A stretch of 11,739 nt of DNA from an uncultured Oscillospiraceae bacterium (GCA_934486875.1 CAKSPU010000058.1:1-11739); one strand, 5' to 3'; positions 1 through 8,059 are shown, counted from the stretch's first letter. A program made the numbers and translations. Notes: generated by a model from the sequence alone, not told the origin.

Positions 1-1281
1 GTATGCGCATTATTGCAGGCGCTTGTTGACCGAAAAATAAAAACGGCTTCATTCAAATGCGGCCCCGATTACATTGATCCGATGTTTCACCGAAAGGTCA
101 TCGGTGCGGAGTCTTATAATCTCGACAGCTTTTTCTGCGATGAAAATACCTTGAGATATCTGCTGAAAAAGGGTTCACGGGAGATGTCCGTCATTGAGGG
201 TGTTATGGGATTTTACGACGGTCTGAACGGCAGAGGCTCATCTTATGAGGTTTCCCGGATAACGAATACGCCTGTGGTGATCGTTATAAATGCAAGGGGA
301 ATGAGCGAGTCAATAGGGGCGATAATAAAGGGCTTTCTTGAATATCGGCAGCCTAATAATATTGTCGGATTTATATTCAACCGCCTTGCTGAAAGCAGAG
401 TTTTGTTTGTAAAAAAGCTTTGCGATGAGCTTGGAACAGAGTTTCTCGGGTATCTGCCCGCAGACAGTGAATTTGTTGTGGAGAGCCGACATCTTGGGCT
501 TGTTACTGCGGACGAGATAACGGATATGAAAATGCGCCTTGAAAAGCTTGCTGCTGCGGCTGAAAAATATATTTGTCTACACAGGATATGTGAGCTTTCG
601 GAGTCGCCCGAGCTTTCGTATATTCCGCCTGTGTTTGAGAAAAATCACAGCGTGAAAGTGGCACTTTCAAGGGACGAAGCGTTCTGCTTCTTTTATCCCG
701 AAAATGTGCAGATCCTTGAAGCAATGGGGGCTGAGGTGATACCTTTTTCACCTTTGCGTGACAAAAGGCTTCCCGAAAATATTGACGGTATTATTCTTTG
801 CGGCGGATATCCCGAGCTTTATGCCGATATGATATCGGGAAATTCTGCTATGCTCACATCAGTAAAAAATGCTGTTGAAATGGGCATTCCCTGTATCGGT
901 GAATGCGGCGGATTTATGTATCTTCACGATGAATTTGAGGATATGGACGGCGTTGCTCACAAGGGTGCGGGGGTAATTCACGGCAAGGCTTTCAAAACCC
1001 CGAGACTGAAAAATTTCGGCTACAGCATCATCACCGCAGAGCGTGATAATCTGTTATGCGGTCGTGGCGAGAGCTTTCCCGTTCACGAGTTCCATTACTT
1101 TGACAGCACCTGCTGCGGAAATGATTTTACCGCTGTGAAGCCGGGAAAAGATGAGAGCCGAAAATGTGTAAATGCAGATATGAAGCTATGGACAGGATTT
1201 CCGCATTTGTATTTTTATTCACGTCCCGAGCTTGCGGAGAATTTCCTTGCGGCGTGCGAAAGGTTTGAGAAAAATGGATAG
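1..1281 (+). CDS. cbiA: Cobyrinate a,c-diamide synthase CbiA (CobB family), 5' truncated by window edge
   Basis: Glutamine-dependent, ATP-using amidotransferase that amidates the a and c carboxylates of cobyrinic acid. The frame is open from base 1 (VCALLQALVDRK...), which matches the family sequence just after the N-terminal P-loop, so roughly 15-20 residues including the GKT motif lie outside the window. The TTG at 13 is therefore an internal Leu codon, not the start. Visible marks are FKCGPDYIDPMFH, typical of CbiA/CobB, and GVMGFYDGL in the synthetase domain. A class I glutamine amidotransferase domain follows from about codon 216, with LCGGYPELY, nucleophile Cys in GECGGFMYL (codon 302), HEFHYFDS and a late His in FPHLYFYSRP. 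The stop TAG at 1279-1281 overlaps the cobT start by 8 bases, which implies translational coupling. Family assignment is firm. CbiA rather than hydrogenobyrinate-specific CobB is inferred from the anaerobic-type neighbours. Confidence 0.95.
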   Translation, partial: VCALLQALVDRKIKTASFKCGPDYIDPMFHRKVIGAESYNLDSFFCDENTLRYLLKKGSREMSVIEGVMGFYDGLNGRGSSYEVSRITNTPVVIVINARGMSESIGAIIKGFLEYRQPNNIVGFIFNRLAESRVLFVKKLCDELGTEFLGYLPADSEFVVESRHLGLVTADEITDMKMRLEKLAAAAEKYICLHRICELSESPELSYIPPVFEKNHSVKVALSRDEAFCFFYPENVQILEAMGAEVIPFSPLRDKRLPENIDGIILCGGYPELYADMISGNSAMLTSVKNAVEMGIPCIGECGGFMYLHDEFEDMDGVAHKGAGVIHGKAFKTPRLKNFGYSIITAERDNLLCGRGESFPVHEFHYFDSTCCGNDFTAVKPGKDESRKCVNADMKLWTGFPHLYFYSRPELAENFLAACERFEKNG

Positions 1282-2320
1282 GATAAAGCATATTGCTCCC
1301 ACTGACAAAGAGGCGGGGAAAAGGGCGGCATTAAAATGGAACAGCATTGCCAAGCCCCTCCACAGTCTCGGAATGCTTGAAGATGATATAATAAAGCTTG
1401 CGGAAATATTCGGTAGCGAAAATTTTTCTCTTGACAGGCGATGTGCAGTGGTTATGTGCGCCGATAACGGCGTTGTGTGCGAGGGCGTGACCCAGACTGA
1501 CAGCAGTGTTACGGCGATAGTTGCAAAGGCTATGGCTGAGGGCACTTCCAATATAAATTTAATGGCAAGGTCCTGCGGTGCGGAAGTGTTCCCCGTTGAT
1601 ATCGGCATCAAAGGCAGGATATGCGCTGACGGACTTATCTGCCGAAAGATAGCATACGGAACGGAAAATATTGCCGAAGGTCCTGCTATGAGCCGCAGTC
1701 AGGCGGAGAGAGCCTTGCAGGTCGGAATGGACATTGCAGGAGAGCTGAAGCAAAAGGGATATAAGCTTATTGTGACGGGGGAAATGGGGATAGGCAACAC
1801 AACTACATCATCTGCGGCTGCATCTGTCATTCTCCGCCTTTCCCCCGAAGAGGTCACGGGAAGAGGTGCGGGGCTTGACGATGCGGGGCTTTTGCGGAAG
1901 ATTAATGCCATTAAAAAAAGCATTGAGATAAACAACCCTGACCCCTGTGACGCTGCTGACATAATTTCAAAGGTGGGCGGCTATGATATCGGCGGAATGG
2001 CGGGACTTTTTCTCGGCGGTGCAGTTTATCATATACCAATTGTCATAGACGGCTTTATTTCGGCAGTTTCTGCGGCTCTTGCGGCGATGATATGTCCGCT
2101 TGCAAAGGAATATATGCTTTGCTCCCACGTTTCAAAAGAGCCTGCGGGGAAAAAGATGCTCGGATTTCTGGGCTTTGAGCCGCCTATAAACGGGGGGCTG
2201 TGTCTTGGCGAGGGAACGGGCGGAGTGCTGCTGCTGCCTATGCTTGACGCTGCAATGGCGGTCTATGATTCCTCACATTCGTTTGAAAATCTGTCAATTG
2301 AAAAATATAAGGAGCTGTAA
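1274..2320 (+). CDS. cobT: Nicotinate-nucleotide:dimethylbenzimidazole phosphoribosyltransferase CobT
   Basis: Transfers phosphoribose from nicotinate mononucleotide to the lower-ligand base, giving alpha-ribazole 5'-phosphate for the nucleotide loop. The ATG at 1274 gives 348 residues, the normal family length, and has GAAAGG at 1258-1263 ten bases upstream. A further in-frame ATG at 1232 would add 14 residues from inside cbiA and is not needed. Motifs are MCADNGV (61-67), GEMGIGNTT (169-177) and GLCLGEGTGG near the C-terminus. Glu170 and Glu313 correspond by motif to the two functional glutamates of Salmonella CobT (Glu174 and Glu317), the second being the proposed catalytic base. Which base it activates (dimethylbenzimidazole or another benzimidazole or purine) cannot be read from sequence. 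The TAA abuts the cobU ATG with no gap. Confidence 0.95.
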   Translation: MDRIKHIAPTDKEAGKRAALKWNSIAKPLHSLGMLEDDIIKLAEIFGSENFSLDRRCAVVMCADNGVVCEGVTQTDSSVTAIVAKAMAEGTSNINLMARSCGAEVFPVDIGIKGRICADGLICRKIAYGTENIAEGPAMSRSQAERALQVGMDIAGELKQKGYKLIVTGEMGIGNTTTSSAAASVILRLSPEEVTGRGAGLDDAGLLRKINAIKKSIEINNPDPCDAADIISKVGGYDIGGMAGLFLGGAVYHIPIVIDGFISAVSAALAAMICPLAKEYMLCSHVSKEPAGKKMLGFLGFEPPINGGLCLGEGTGGVLLLPMLDAAMAVYDSSHSFENLSIEKYKEL

Positions 2321-2854
2321 ATGCTTACACTGATAACAGGCGGGAGCAAATGCGGGAAATCCTCAATTGCCGAGGATATTTTGTCACTTGTGCAGGGCAG
2401 AAAGATATATATTGCCACAATGGAGCCGTATTGTGACGAAGCTCACAGAGCTATTGAGAGACACAGAAAAATGCGCCTCGGAAAAGGCTTTGAGACTATC
2501 GAGAAATACACGGATATCCGTGATGTGACCGTTCCGAATGGCTGCGGCATACTTCTCGAATGTGCCTGCAATCTTATGGCGAATGAGATGTTTTCGGCAG
2601 GTGAAAAAGACCCGGTGAGCAAAATTGCAAAGGGCATAGCTCATCTGAACGAAAACGCTTCGGAGGTCATAATAGTAACAAATTCCGTCGGCGGGGACGG
2701 CATTATCTATCCCGGGGAAACTATGGAATATATAAAAAATATGGGAAACTTAAACTGCACTCTGGCACAGATGTCTGACAGAGTTATTGAAGCAGTTTAT
2801 GGTATTCCCGTAATGCTGAAAGGAAGTCTGCCCGAATGCTTTTCAAATCGCTGA
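2321..2854 (+). CDS. cobU: Adenosylcobinamide kinase / adenosylcobinamide-phosphate guanylyltransferase CobU
   Basis: Bifunctional enzyme that phosphorylates adenosylcobinamide and then transfers GMP to give AdoCbi-GDP for CobS. The 177 residues fit the usual length of about 180. The start ATG directly follows the cobT stop and has AAGGAG at 2309-2314. An N-terminal P-loop GGSKCGKS (7-14) is followed by IYIATMEPYCDE (29-40) and the IERHRK segment. His48 there aligns with the guanylylated His46 of Salmonella CobU. ILLECACNL (77-85) matches the family ILLEC block, and the C-terminus ends in GIPVMLKG. The usual NEVGxGIVP block is altered to NSVGGDGIIYP (121-131): Glu is replaced by Ser and an extra residue is present. 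A second, shorter CobU-like gene lies two genes downstream. The gene overlaps cobS by 19 bases. Confidence 0.92.
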   Translation: MLTLITGGSKCGKSSIAEDILSLVQGRKIYIATMEPYCDEAHRAIERHRKMRLGKGFETIEKYTDIRDVTVPNGCGILLECACNLMANEMFSAGEKDPVSKIAKGIAHLNENASEVIIVTNSVGGDGIIYPGETMEYIKNMGNLNCTLAQMSDRVIEAVYGIPVMLKGSLPECFSNR

Positions 2855-3606
2855 TATCGGCTTTTTCAATGTATTCACGGATACCGATGCCGCAAATTGA
2901 ATGGAAAGAGAAGAACAGACGATATGCCCTCTGCTTTTTCCCACTTATCGGTGCGGTCATCGGCGGTATCATACTGCTGTGGGGGTATGTTTGCGAAAAG
3001 CTTGGCATAGGCAGTATGCTTTTCGGGGCTGTCAGCGCTGTTATCCCCATAATCGTAACGGGTGGCATTCATCTTGACGGCTTTTGTGATGTAAGCGATG
3101 CAAAGGCTTCCTGTGCGCCTGAGGAGCGTGCTCTGGAGATAATGAGCGATTCCCATATCGGTGCATTTGCGGCAATTTCTCTTGGAGTTTATCTTCTGCT
3201 CGACGCTGCATTTTTCTCTGAGATTGGTAATTTCAGAGCCTTGATAACTGCGACACTCAGCTTTGTTATTTCAAGGGCGCTGAGCGGTCTTGCGGCGGTC
3301 ACATTCAGGTGCGCCAAAAAAGAGGGGGCATTGCAGAGCTTTGCAAAGCCTGCTCATAAAAATGCAACAGTGGCTTCTCTGACAGTTATACTTTTGCTCG
3401 GAGCTGCGGCAATGATATGCATTTACCCTGCTGCGGGCATTGCGGGAACTGTGGGTGCGATTGGTACATTTATGTATTACAGGACATTTTCATACAAGCG
3501 TTTTGGCGGCATAACAGGAGATCTTGCAGGATATTTTTTGCAGATATGCGAGCTTTCGTCTCTTGTGTGCATAGTTATGGCGGATAAAATAATTGCTCAG
3601 AGCTGA
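2836..3606 (+). CDS. cobS: Adenosylcobinamide-GDP ribazoletransferase (cobalamin synthase) CobS
   Basis: Integral membrane enzyme that joins AdoCbi-GDP to alpha-ribazole or its 5'-phosphate, the last assembly step of the pathway. The 256 residues match the family. The start at 2836 lies inside the end of cobU, with AAAGGA at 2819-2824. The N-terminus LISAFSMYSRIPMP (6-19) is the typical CobS opening, and FFPLIGAVIGG follows. The signature GGIHLDGFCDVSDAKAS (76-92) contains the Asp cluster (81, 85, 88) thought to bind metal, with EIMSDSHIGAFA (101-112) after it. Several hydrophobic stretches (about 32-52, 60-76, 112-130, 175-195 and 233-250) fit a multi-pass membrane protein. No missing conserved block is evident. 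Confidence 0.94.
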   Translation: MLFKSLISAFSMYSRIPMPQIEWKEKNRRYALCFFPLIGAVIGGIILLWGYVCEKLGIGSMLFGAVSAVIPIIVTGGIHLDGFCDVSDAKASCAPEERALEIMSDSHIGAFAAISLGVYLLLDAAFFSEIGNFRALITATLSFVISRALSGLAAVTFRCAKKEGALQSFAKPAHKNATVASLTVILLLGAAAMICIYPAAGIAGTVGAIGTFMYYRTFSYKRFGGITGDLAGYFLQICELSSLVCIVMADKIIAQS

Positions 3607-3607
3607 G

Positions 3608-3616
3608 AAAGGTGAG
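3608..3616 (+). promoter_or_regulatory. Ribosome binding site that sets the start of the short CobU-like gene
   Basis: AAAGGTGAG lies just after the cobS stop, and its GGTG core ends six bases before the ATG at 3621. The alternative GTG at 3612 falls inside this site and would have no Shine-Dalgarno sequence of its own, so 3621 is preferred. Confidence 0.6.
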
Positions 3617-3620
3617 TCTT

Positions 3621-4001
3621 ATGATGCTTATAATAGGCGGTGCATATGAGGGCAAGACCGAATATGCCGAAGCTATGGGAATATCCGATATCTGCGACAG
3701 TGAAACAGCGGGCTTTGATGAAATAAAAAAGCACAGCTGTGTTAAAAATTATCAGCTGCTTGTGAGAAGGCAGCTTGAAGCGGGGCTTGACCCGTTAATT
3801 GAAGCGGAGAAGCTTTTTGAAGAATGCCCCGACATAGTAATTATTTCCACGGAAATAGGCTGCGGTATTGTTCCTATTGAAAAATCGGAACGGATATGGC
3901 GTGAGACTGTGGGAAAGACCTGTTGTTTTCTTGCGGCAAAAAGCGAAAAGGTGATACGGATAAGCTGCGGTATCCCAAGCGTTATAAAAGGAAACGGGTG
4001 A
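3621..4001 (+). CDS. Short CobU-like protein (second cobinamide kinase/guanylyltransferase-type gene)
   Basis: A protein of 126 residues related to CobU but about 50 residues shorter. It has a P-loop-like GGAYEGKT (6-13). Its C-terminal half resembles CobU closely: DIVIISTEIGCGIVPIEKS, then WRETVG (93-98), a short helix and CGIPSVIKG (116-124). The middle of CobU is absent: there is no YIAT strand, no RHR segment with the guanylylated His, and no clear LLEC block. It carries the intact EIGxGIVP element that is altered in the full-length cobU of this operon. Whether it is a kinase only, a subunit or helper for CobU, or a regulatory remnant is not decidable here. The frame is clean with a good RBS and normal codon use, so it is not an obvious pseudogene. 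Six bases separate its stop from cobC. Confidence 0.75.
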   Translation: MMLIIGGAYEGKTEYAEAMGISDICDSETAGFDEIKKHSCVKNYQLLVRRQLEAGLDPLIEAEKLFEECPDIVIISTEIGCGIVPIEKSERIWRETVGKTCCFLAAKSEKVIRISCGIPSVIKGNG

Positions 4002-4007
4002 GGGAAG

Positions 4008-4568
4008 ATGACGAGAATTATTTTTATCCGTCACGGAAAGACCGAGGGCAATCTCAGAAAAGCCTATATCGGAAGAACTGATGAGGGCCTGTGCCACGAG
4101 GGTATATCAGAGCTTGAAAAGAAGCATTATCCTGCGGCGGATATCATTATTTCAAGCCCAATGAAACGCTGTATTGAAACGGCGGAGATAATTTATCCGA
4201 AAGTTCCCGTTAAAATTTATGATGACCTGAGAGAATGTGATTTCGGTGATTTTGAGGGCAAAAATTATGAGCAGCTGAATGGTGATGTCAACTATCAGGC
4301 GTGGATAGACAGCGGCGGAAAAATACCGTTCCCGAACGGCGAAGCTCACGAAGATTTCACTGAAAGATGCTGCAATGCATTTATAAAAGCGGTTTCGGAA
4401 AATGCCGATACAGTCATAGCATTTGTTGTTCACGGAGGGACGGTTATGTCCGTGCTTGAACGCTTTGGGGAGCCAAAAAAAGGTTATTATGATTATATGA
4501 TAAAAAACGGCTGCGGATATGTGACTGAATATAATGACGGAAAAATAAGGATATTGGAAGAAATATGA
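4008..4568 (+). CDS. cobC: Alpha-ribazole-5'-phosphate phosphatase CobC-like histidine phosphatase
   Basis: Histidine phosphatase (phosphoglycerate mutase-like) superfamily member of 186 residues. It has the N-terminal RHGKTEGN motif (phospho-His acceptor His9), SSPMKRC with Arg54, the acidic RECDFGDFEG block (Glu76) and VVHGGT with the second catalytic His142. By position in the operon it is assigned to removing phosphate from alpha-ribazole 5'-phosphate (or from cobalamin 5'-phosphate after CobS), the step after CobT. The fold is certain. The substrate rests on context, because this superfamily is broad and CobC-type and unrelated sugar phosphatases look alike. The start ATG at 4008 has GAGG four bases upstream, and the stop lies 15 bases before cbiB. 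Confidence 0.87.
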   Translation: MTRIIFIRHGKTEGNLRKAYIGRTDEGLCHEGISELEKKHYPAADIIISSPMKRCIETAEIIYPKVPVKIYDDLRECDFGDFEGKNYEQLNGDVNYQAWIDSGGKIPFPNGEAHEDFTERCCNAFIKAVSENADTVIAFVVHGGTVMSVLERFGEPKKGYYDYMIKNGCGYVTEYNDGKIRILEEI

Positions 4569-4583
4569 AAGGAGTGCTGTAGT

Positions 4584-5543
4584 ATGCCCGTTCTGCCCCT
4601 TGTTATAGGCTTTCTGCTTGACTGCATTCTTGGCGACCCGTACACGCTGCCCCACCCCGTCAGGCTCATAGGCACGCTTATCTCAAAGCTTGAAGTATTT
4701 TTCAGAAAACGGATAAGCGATGAAAAAAAAGCGGGACTGCTTTTGTGCATTTCCGTGATTTTGATATCAACGGTCGTTCCTGCGCTGATACTGATAATAT
4801 GCTATAAGATACACATTATTCTCGGAATTGCCGTTGAGAGCATTTTCTGTTATTATCTTATTGCCGCAAAGTGTCTCAGAGATGAAAGTATGAAGGTATA
4901 TAAGTCAATTGAGGAAGATGACACGGAAGCTGCAAGGCGTGCCGTGTCGATGATAGTTGGCAGAGATACCAATGTTCTTGACAGAAACGGGATAATCCGT
5001 GCGGCAGTGGAAACTGTGGCGGAAAATACTTCTGACGGCGTTACGGCTCCGCTTTTTTATATGGCATTCGGAGGAGCGGTTCTCGGATTTTTCTACAAAG
5101 CCGCAAACACTATGGATTCTATGATAGGCTACAAAAATGATAAGTATCTTAACTTCGGAAGAGCGGCTGCAAAGCTTGATGATGTGCTGAATTTTATCCC
5201 CTCACGCTTTACGGCTCTCCTGATGATAATGTCCGCATTTTTTCTCGGACTTGACGGTGACAATGCTTTCAGGATATGGCAGAGGGACAGGCGAAATCAC
5301 GCAAGCCCGAATTCGGCTCAGACTGAATCCGCAGCGGCAGGAGCGCTTGGGGTACAGCTTGCGGGAAATGCATATTATTTCGGAAAGCTGTGCGAAAAGC
5401 CGTACATCGGCGACCCTGAGAGAGAGATAGAAAACGAGGACATCAGGCGGGTAAACAGAATGATGTACGTTTCATCGGTCCTTATGCTTGCTTGCGCCTG
5501 CGTTGTCAGAATGATAATATCGTACTTGTTCGGAGGCATCTGA
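4584..5543 (+). CDS. cbiB: Adenosylcobinamide-phosphate synthase CbiB (CobD family)
   Basis: Membrane protein that condenses adenosylcobyric acid with (R)-1-amino-2-propanol or its O-phosphate, attaching the arm that carries the nucleotide loop. It has 319 residues, the usual length, and the ATG at 4584 has GAAAGGAG at 4567-4574. Family marks are GDPYTLPHPVRLIG (17-30), AAKCLRDES, AARRAVSMIVGRDT (116-129), AVETVAENTSDGVTAPLFY (141-159), NTMDSMIGYKNDKY (175-188), AAKLDDVLNFIPSR (195-208) and SPNSAQTESAAAGALGVQL (241-259). Hydrophobic segments near 1-15, 51-95, 155-172, 208-223 and 295-317 agree with an integral membrane protein. It lies directly before cobD, whose product supplies its aminopropanol substrate. 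Confidence 0.95.
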   Translation: MPVLPLVIGFLLDCILGDPYTLPHPVRLIGTLISKLEVFFRKRISDEKKAGLLLCISVILISTVVPALILIICYKIHIILGIAVESIFCYYLIAAKCLRDESMKVYKSIEEDDTEAARRAVSMIVGRDTNVLDRNGIIRAAVETVAENTSDGVTAPLFYMAFGGAVLGFFYKAANTMDSMIGYKNDKYLNFGRAAAKLDDVLNFIPSRFTALLMIMSAFFLGLDGDNAFRIWQRDRRNHASPNSAQTESAAAGALGVQLAGNAYYFGKLCEKPYIGDPEREIENEDIRRVNRMMYVSSVLMLACACVVRMIISYLFGGI

Positions 5544-5544
5544 T

Positions 5545-6663
5545 ATGGATAAATATGAACACGGGGGAGATATTTATTCGAGGAACATCAAGCTTGATTT
5601 TTCTGCGAATATCAATCCCCTTGGAATGAGCGATAATGTGATCGAGGCTTTGCACAGGTCGGTGGAAATGTGCAGGAATTATCCCGACCCGATGTGCAGA
5701 GAGCTTTGCGGCAAGCTTGGCGAAAGGGAAAATGTTCCGAGTGAATATGTTCTTTGCGGGAATGGTGCGGCTGATCTCATTTACAGATGTGTTTATGCGG
5801 CACGTCCTAAAAATGCGCTCATTGCCGCTCCCACATTTTCTGAATATGAACGTGCCCTTGAAGCGGTTGACTGTGAGATAAGCTTTTTTGATCTGACGGA
5901 AGAAAATAATTTTGAGCTTACCGATAACATTATTCCCCATATTGAGGAAAAGGATATTCTTTTCCTGTGTACGCCCAATAATCCCACAGGCGGATTTATC
6001 GAGCCGCAGCTTCTTTATGATATTGCGGACAAATGCCGTGAGACGGGAACAAGGCTTATTCTTGATATGAGCTTTCTTGATTTCAGTGAGAGAGCGGCAG
6101 AATATTCGATGACGAAGCTTCTTGAAAAGGGTGCTGTTATCATCAAGGCGTTCACGAAGATGTATTCTGTTCCGGGGCTGAGACTCGGATATATGCTTTG
6201 CGCCGATGATGATTTCAGGGAAAAGGTAAGACGGTCGGGGCAGAGCTGGAGTGTGAGCATTCCGGCTCAGGCGGCAGGAATTGCGGCTCTTGACGAGGAG
6301 GATTTTGTCACAAGAACGGTCACTTATATATCTCGTGAAAAGCGGTATATAAACGATAATATGGGCAAATTTCCTGTGATAGATCTCTTTCCCTCGGAAG
6401 CTAACTTCCTGCTTTTCAAGTCTGAAAAACCAATCGAGGAAATACTGCTAAAATATGATATTGCCATTCGCTCCTGCAAAAATTTCAGAGGACTTGGTGA
6501 TAATTTTTACCGAATGGCAGTCAAAAGCCACGAGGACAATCTAAGACTTATTTTTTTACTGAGAAAGGAGTTATCCGATGGCTCTGAAGCTTATGATCCA
6601 GGGTACCATGTCGAACGCTGGGAAAAGCTTTTTCTCCGCAGCACTTTGCAGAATCTTTTGTGA
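5545..6663 (+). CDS. cobD: L-threonine-O-3-phosphate decarboxylase CobD (PLP aminotransferase fold), extended C-terminus
   Basis: PLP enzyme of the HisC-like class I/II aminotransferase fold, expected to decarboxylate threonine phosphate to aminopropanol phosphate for CbiB. The N-terminus HGGDI followed by LDFSANINPLG is typical of CobD. Other marks are CGNGAADLIY (71-80), TPNNPTGG (143-150), and Lys205 in KAFTKMYSVPGLRLGY as the PLP Schiff-base lysine. RSCKNFRGLGDNFYRMAVKS near the end matches the family C-terminal block. The segment usually reading DEAFIDF or similar is DMSFLDF (174-180), with Met in place of Glu. Start ATG 5545 has GGAGG at 5532-5536. The family normally ends near residue 340-344, but this frame continues 28 residues through the start of cobQ in another frame (see findings). 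Histidinol-phosphate aminotransferase is the main alternative, made unlikely by context. Confidence 0.92.
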   Translation: MDKYEHGGDIYSRNIKLDFSANINPLGMSDNVIEALHRSVEMCRNYPDPMCRELCGKLGERENVPSEYVLCGNGAADLIYRCVYAARPKNALIAAPTFSEYERALEAVDCEISFFDLTEENNFELTDNIIPHIEEKDILFLCTPNNPTGGFIEPQLLYDIADKCRETGTRLILDMSFLDFSERAAEYSMTKLLEKGAVIIKAFTKMYSVPGLRLGYMLCADDDFREKVRRSGQSWSVSIPAQAAGIAALDEEDFVTRTVTYISREKRYINDNMGKFPVIDLFPSEANFLLFKSEKPIEEILLKYDIAIRSCKNFRGLGDNFYRMAVKSHEDNLRLIFLLRKELSDGSEAYDPGYHVERWEKLFLRSTLQNLL

Positions 6664-8059
6664 GGACGGCTATTCCTGCGCCCCATTCAAATCTCAGAAT
6701 ATGGCGCTGAACTCGTTCATAACTTCCGAGGGGCTTGAAATGGGACGTGCTCAGGCTATGCAGGCAGAGGCGGCCTGCGTTGAGCCGTCGGTGCTAATGA
6801 ACCCCATACTTTTAAAGCCCACCTCCGATGTTGGCTCACAGGTCATCGTTAACGGCAGGGTCAGAGGAAATATGCGGGCTTCGGAGTATTTCAGAAACAA
6901 AAAGCAGTTTATCCCTGAGATAATGGAAGCGTTCAATGAGCTTGACAAAAAGCACGATATTATTGTTATCGAGGGTGCGGGAAGTCCCGTGGAGCTTAAT
7001 CTTAAAACTGATGATATCGTTAATATGGGAATGGCGAAGCTTGCGGGTTCGCCTGTTCTCCTTGTGGGTGACATTGACCGAGGGGGCATTTTTGCGCAGC
7101 TTCTGGGAACGCTTATGCTCCTTGAAGAAGATGAGCGGAGAATGGTCAAGGGGCTTGTTGTGAACAGGTTCAGAGGGGATAAGTCACTTTTTGATGACGG
7201 GTGCAGGATACTTGAAGAAAAGGGAAATGTTCCCGTTGCCGGAGTTGTTCCGTATATCAAGTGTGATATTGATGATGAGGACAGCCTTTCGGACAAGCTT
7301 GAAAAAAATGAAAACGGACTTGTAAATATTGCGGTGATCCGTCTGCCGAGAATATCAAATTTTACCGATTTTGATGTTTTTTCTCAGTACGACGGAGTAT
7401 TGGTAAGCTATGTCACGAAGTCATCGGAAATATCAGAAGCCGATATGATAATTATTCCGGGTACCAAGAGTACGATATCTGATATGAAGTGGCTGAGAGA
7501 AAGCGGCATTGAAGCGGCTGTGATAAGAGCTGCCGAAAAGGGTGTGCCTGTTTTCGGCATATGCGGCGGATATCAGATGCTTGGAAAAATGATAAGCGAT
7601 CCCGATAACACCGAGGGCGGCGGCGAGATAAGAGGAATGGGACTGCTGCCCTGCACGACTGTGTTCCATTCTGAAAAAACAAGGACTCAGATATCGGGAG
7701 TTATGGAAGCTCTCACAGGGCCGTTTTCCTCGCTTTCGGGCAAGAGCTTTTCGGGATATGAGATCCATATGGGCAGGACTGATGTTGGTGGCAACTCACT
7801 GTCACACTTTGAAAATGGCATATCCGACGGCTGCAATGTGAAAAATGTTTACGGCAGCTATGTTCACGGGCTTTTTGACAGCACAGAGATATCCCGTGAG
7901 ATAGTTATGGCACTTTTTAAGGCAAAGGGGCTTATTTATGGCGGAAAGGCTATGAGCAGGCAGGAATACAAGGAGACCCAGTACAAGCTTCTTGCAGACA
8001 GCGTTCGGGCAAACATTGATATGAAGCTTATCTACAAAATTCTTAATGAAAAGCTGTGA
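6578..8059 (+). CDS. cobQ: Cobyric acid synthase CobQ (CbiP)
   Basis: ATP- and glutamine-dependent enzyme that amidates the b, d, e and g side chains of adenosylcobyrinate a,c-diamide to give adenosylcobyric acid. Its 493 residues fit the family. The start at 6578 is secure: MALKLMIQGTMSNAGKS is the standard CobQ opening with its P-loop, and GAAAGGAG lies at 6563-6570. Further marks are FKSQNMALNS (37-46), MGRAQAMQAEA (55-65), MNPILLKPTSD (74-84), the IEGAGSPVELNL block (131-142) and LLVGDIDRGGIFAQLLGT (161-178). In the C-terminal amidotransferase domain are IIPGTKSTI (292-300), nucleophile Cys329 in FGICGGYQMLG, SGYEIHMG and His430 in GSYVHGLFD. It is the partner of CbiA, which uses the same chemistry on a and c. 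Its first 86 bases also encode the tail of CobD. Confidence 0.97.
   Translation: MALKLMIQGTMSNAGKSFFSAALCRIFCEDGYSCAPFKSQNMALNSFITSEGLEMGRAQAMQAEAACVEPSVLMNPILLKPTSDVGSQVIVNGRVRGNMRASEYFRNKKQFIPEIMEAFNELDKKHDIIVIEGAGSPVELNLKTDDIVNMGMAKLAGSPVLLVGDIDRGGIFAQLLGTLMLLEEDERRMVKGLVVNRFRGDKSLFDDGCRILEEKGNVPVAGVVPYIKCDIDDEDSLSDKLEKNENGLVNIAVIRLPRISNFTDFDVFSQYDGVLVSYVTKSSEISEADMIIIPGTKSTISDMKWLRESGIEAAVIRAAEKGVPVFGICGGYQMLGKMISDPDNTEGGGEIRGMGLLPCTTVFHSEKTRTQISGVMEALTGPFSSLSGKSFSGYEIHMGRTDVGGNSLSHFENGISDGCNVKNVYGSYVHGLFDSTEISREIVMALFKAKGLIYGGKAMSRQEYKETQYKLLADSVRANIDMKLIYKILNEKL

Noticed and set aside
3621..4001. The short CobU-like gene as a pseudogene remnant of cobU
   Set aside because: It has an intact frame, a good ribosome binding site, operon-like spacing and conserved motifs at both ends, so decay is not the simplest reading, though it cannot be fully excluded.
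6751..7296. Antisense open frame of about 181 codons inside cobQ
   Set aside because: The Ser- and Arg-rich composition is typical of a reverse-strand shadow of a coding gene; no motif or start signal is seen.
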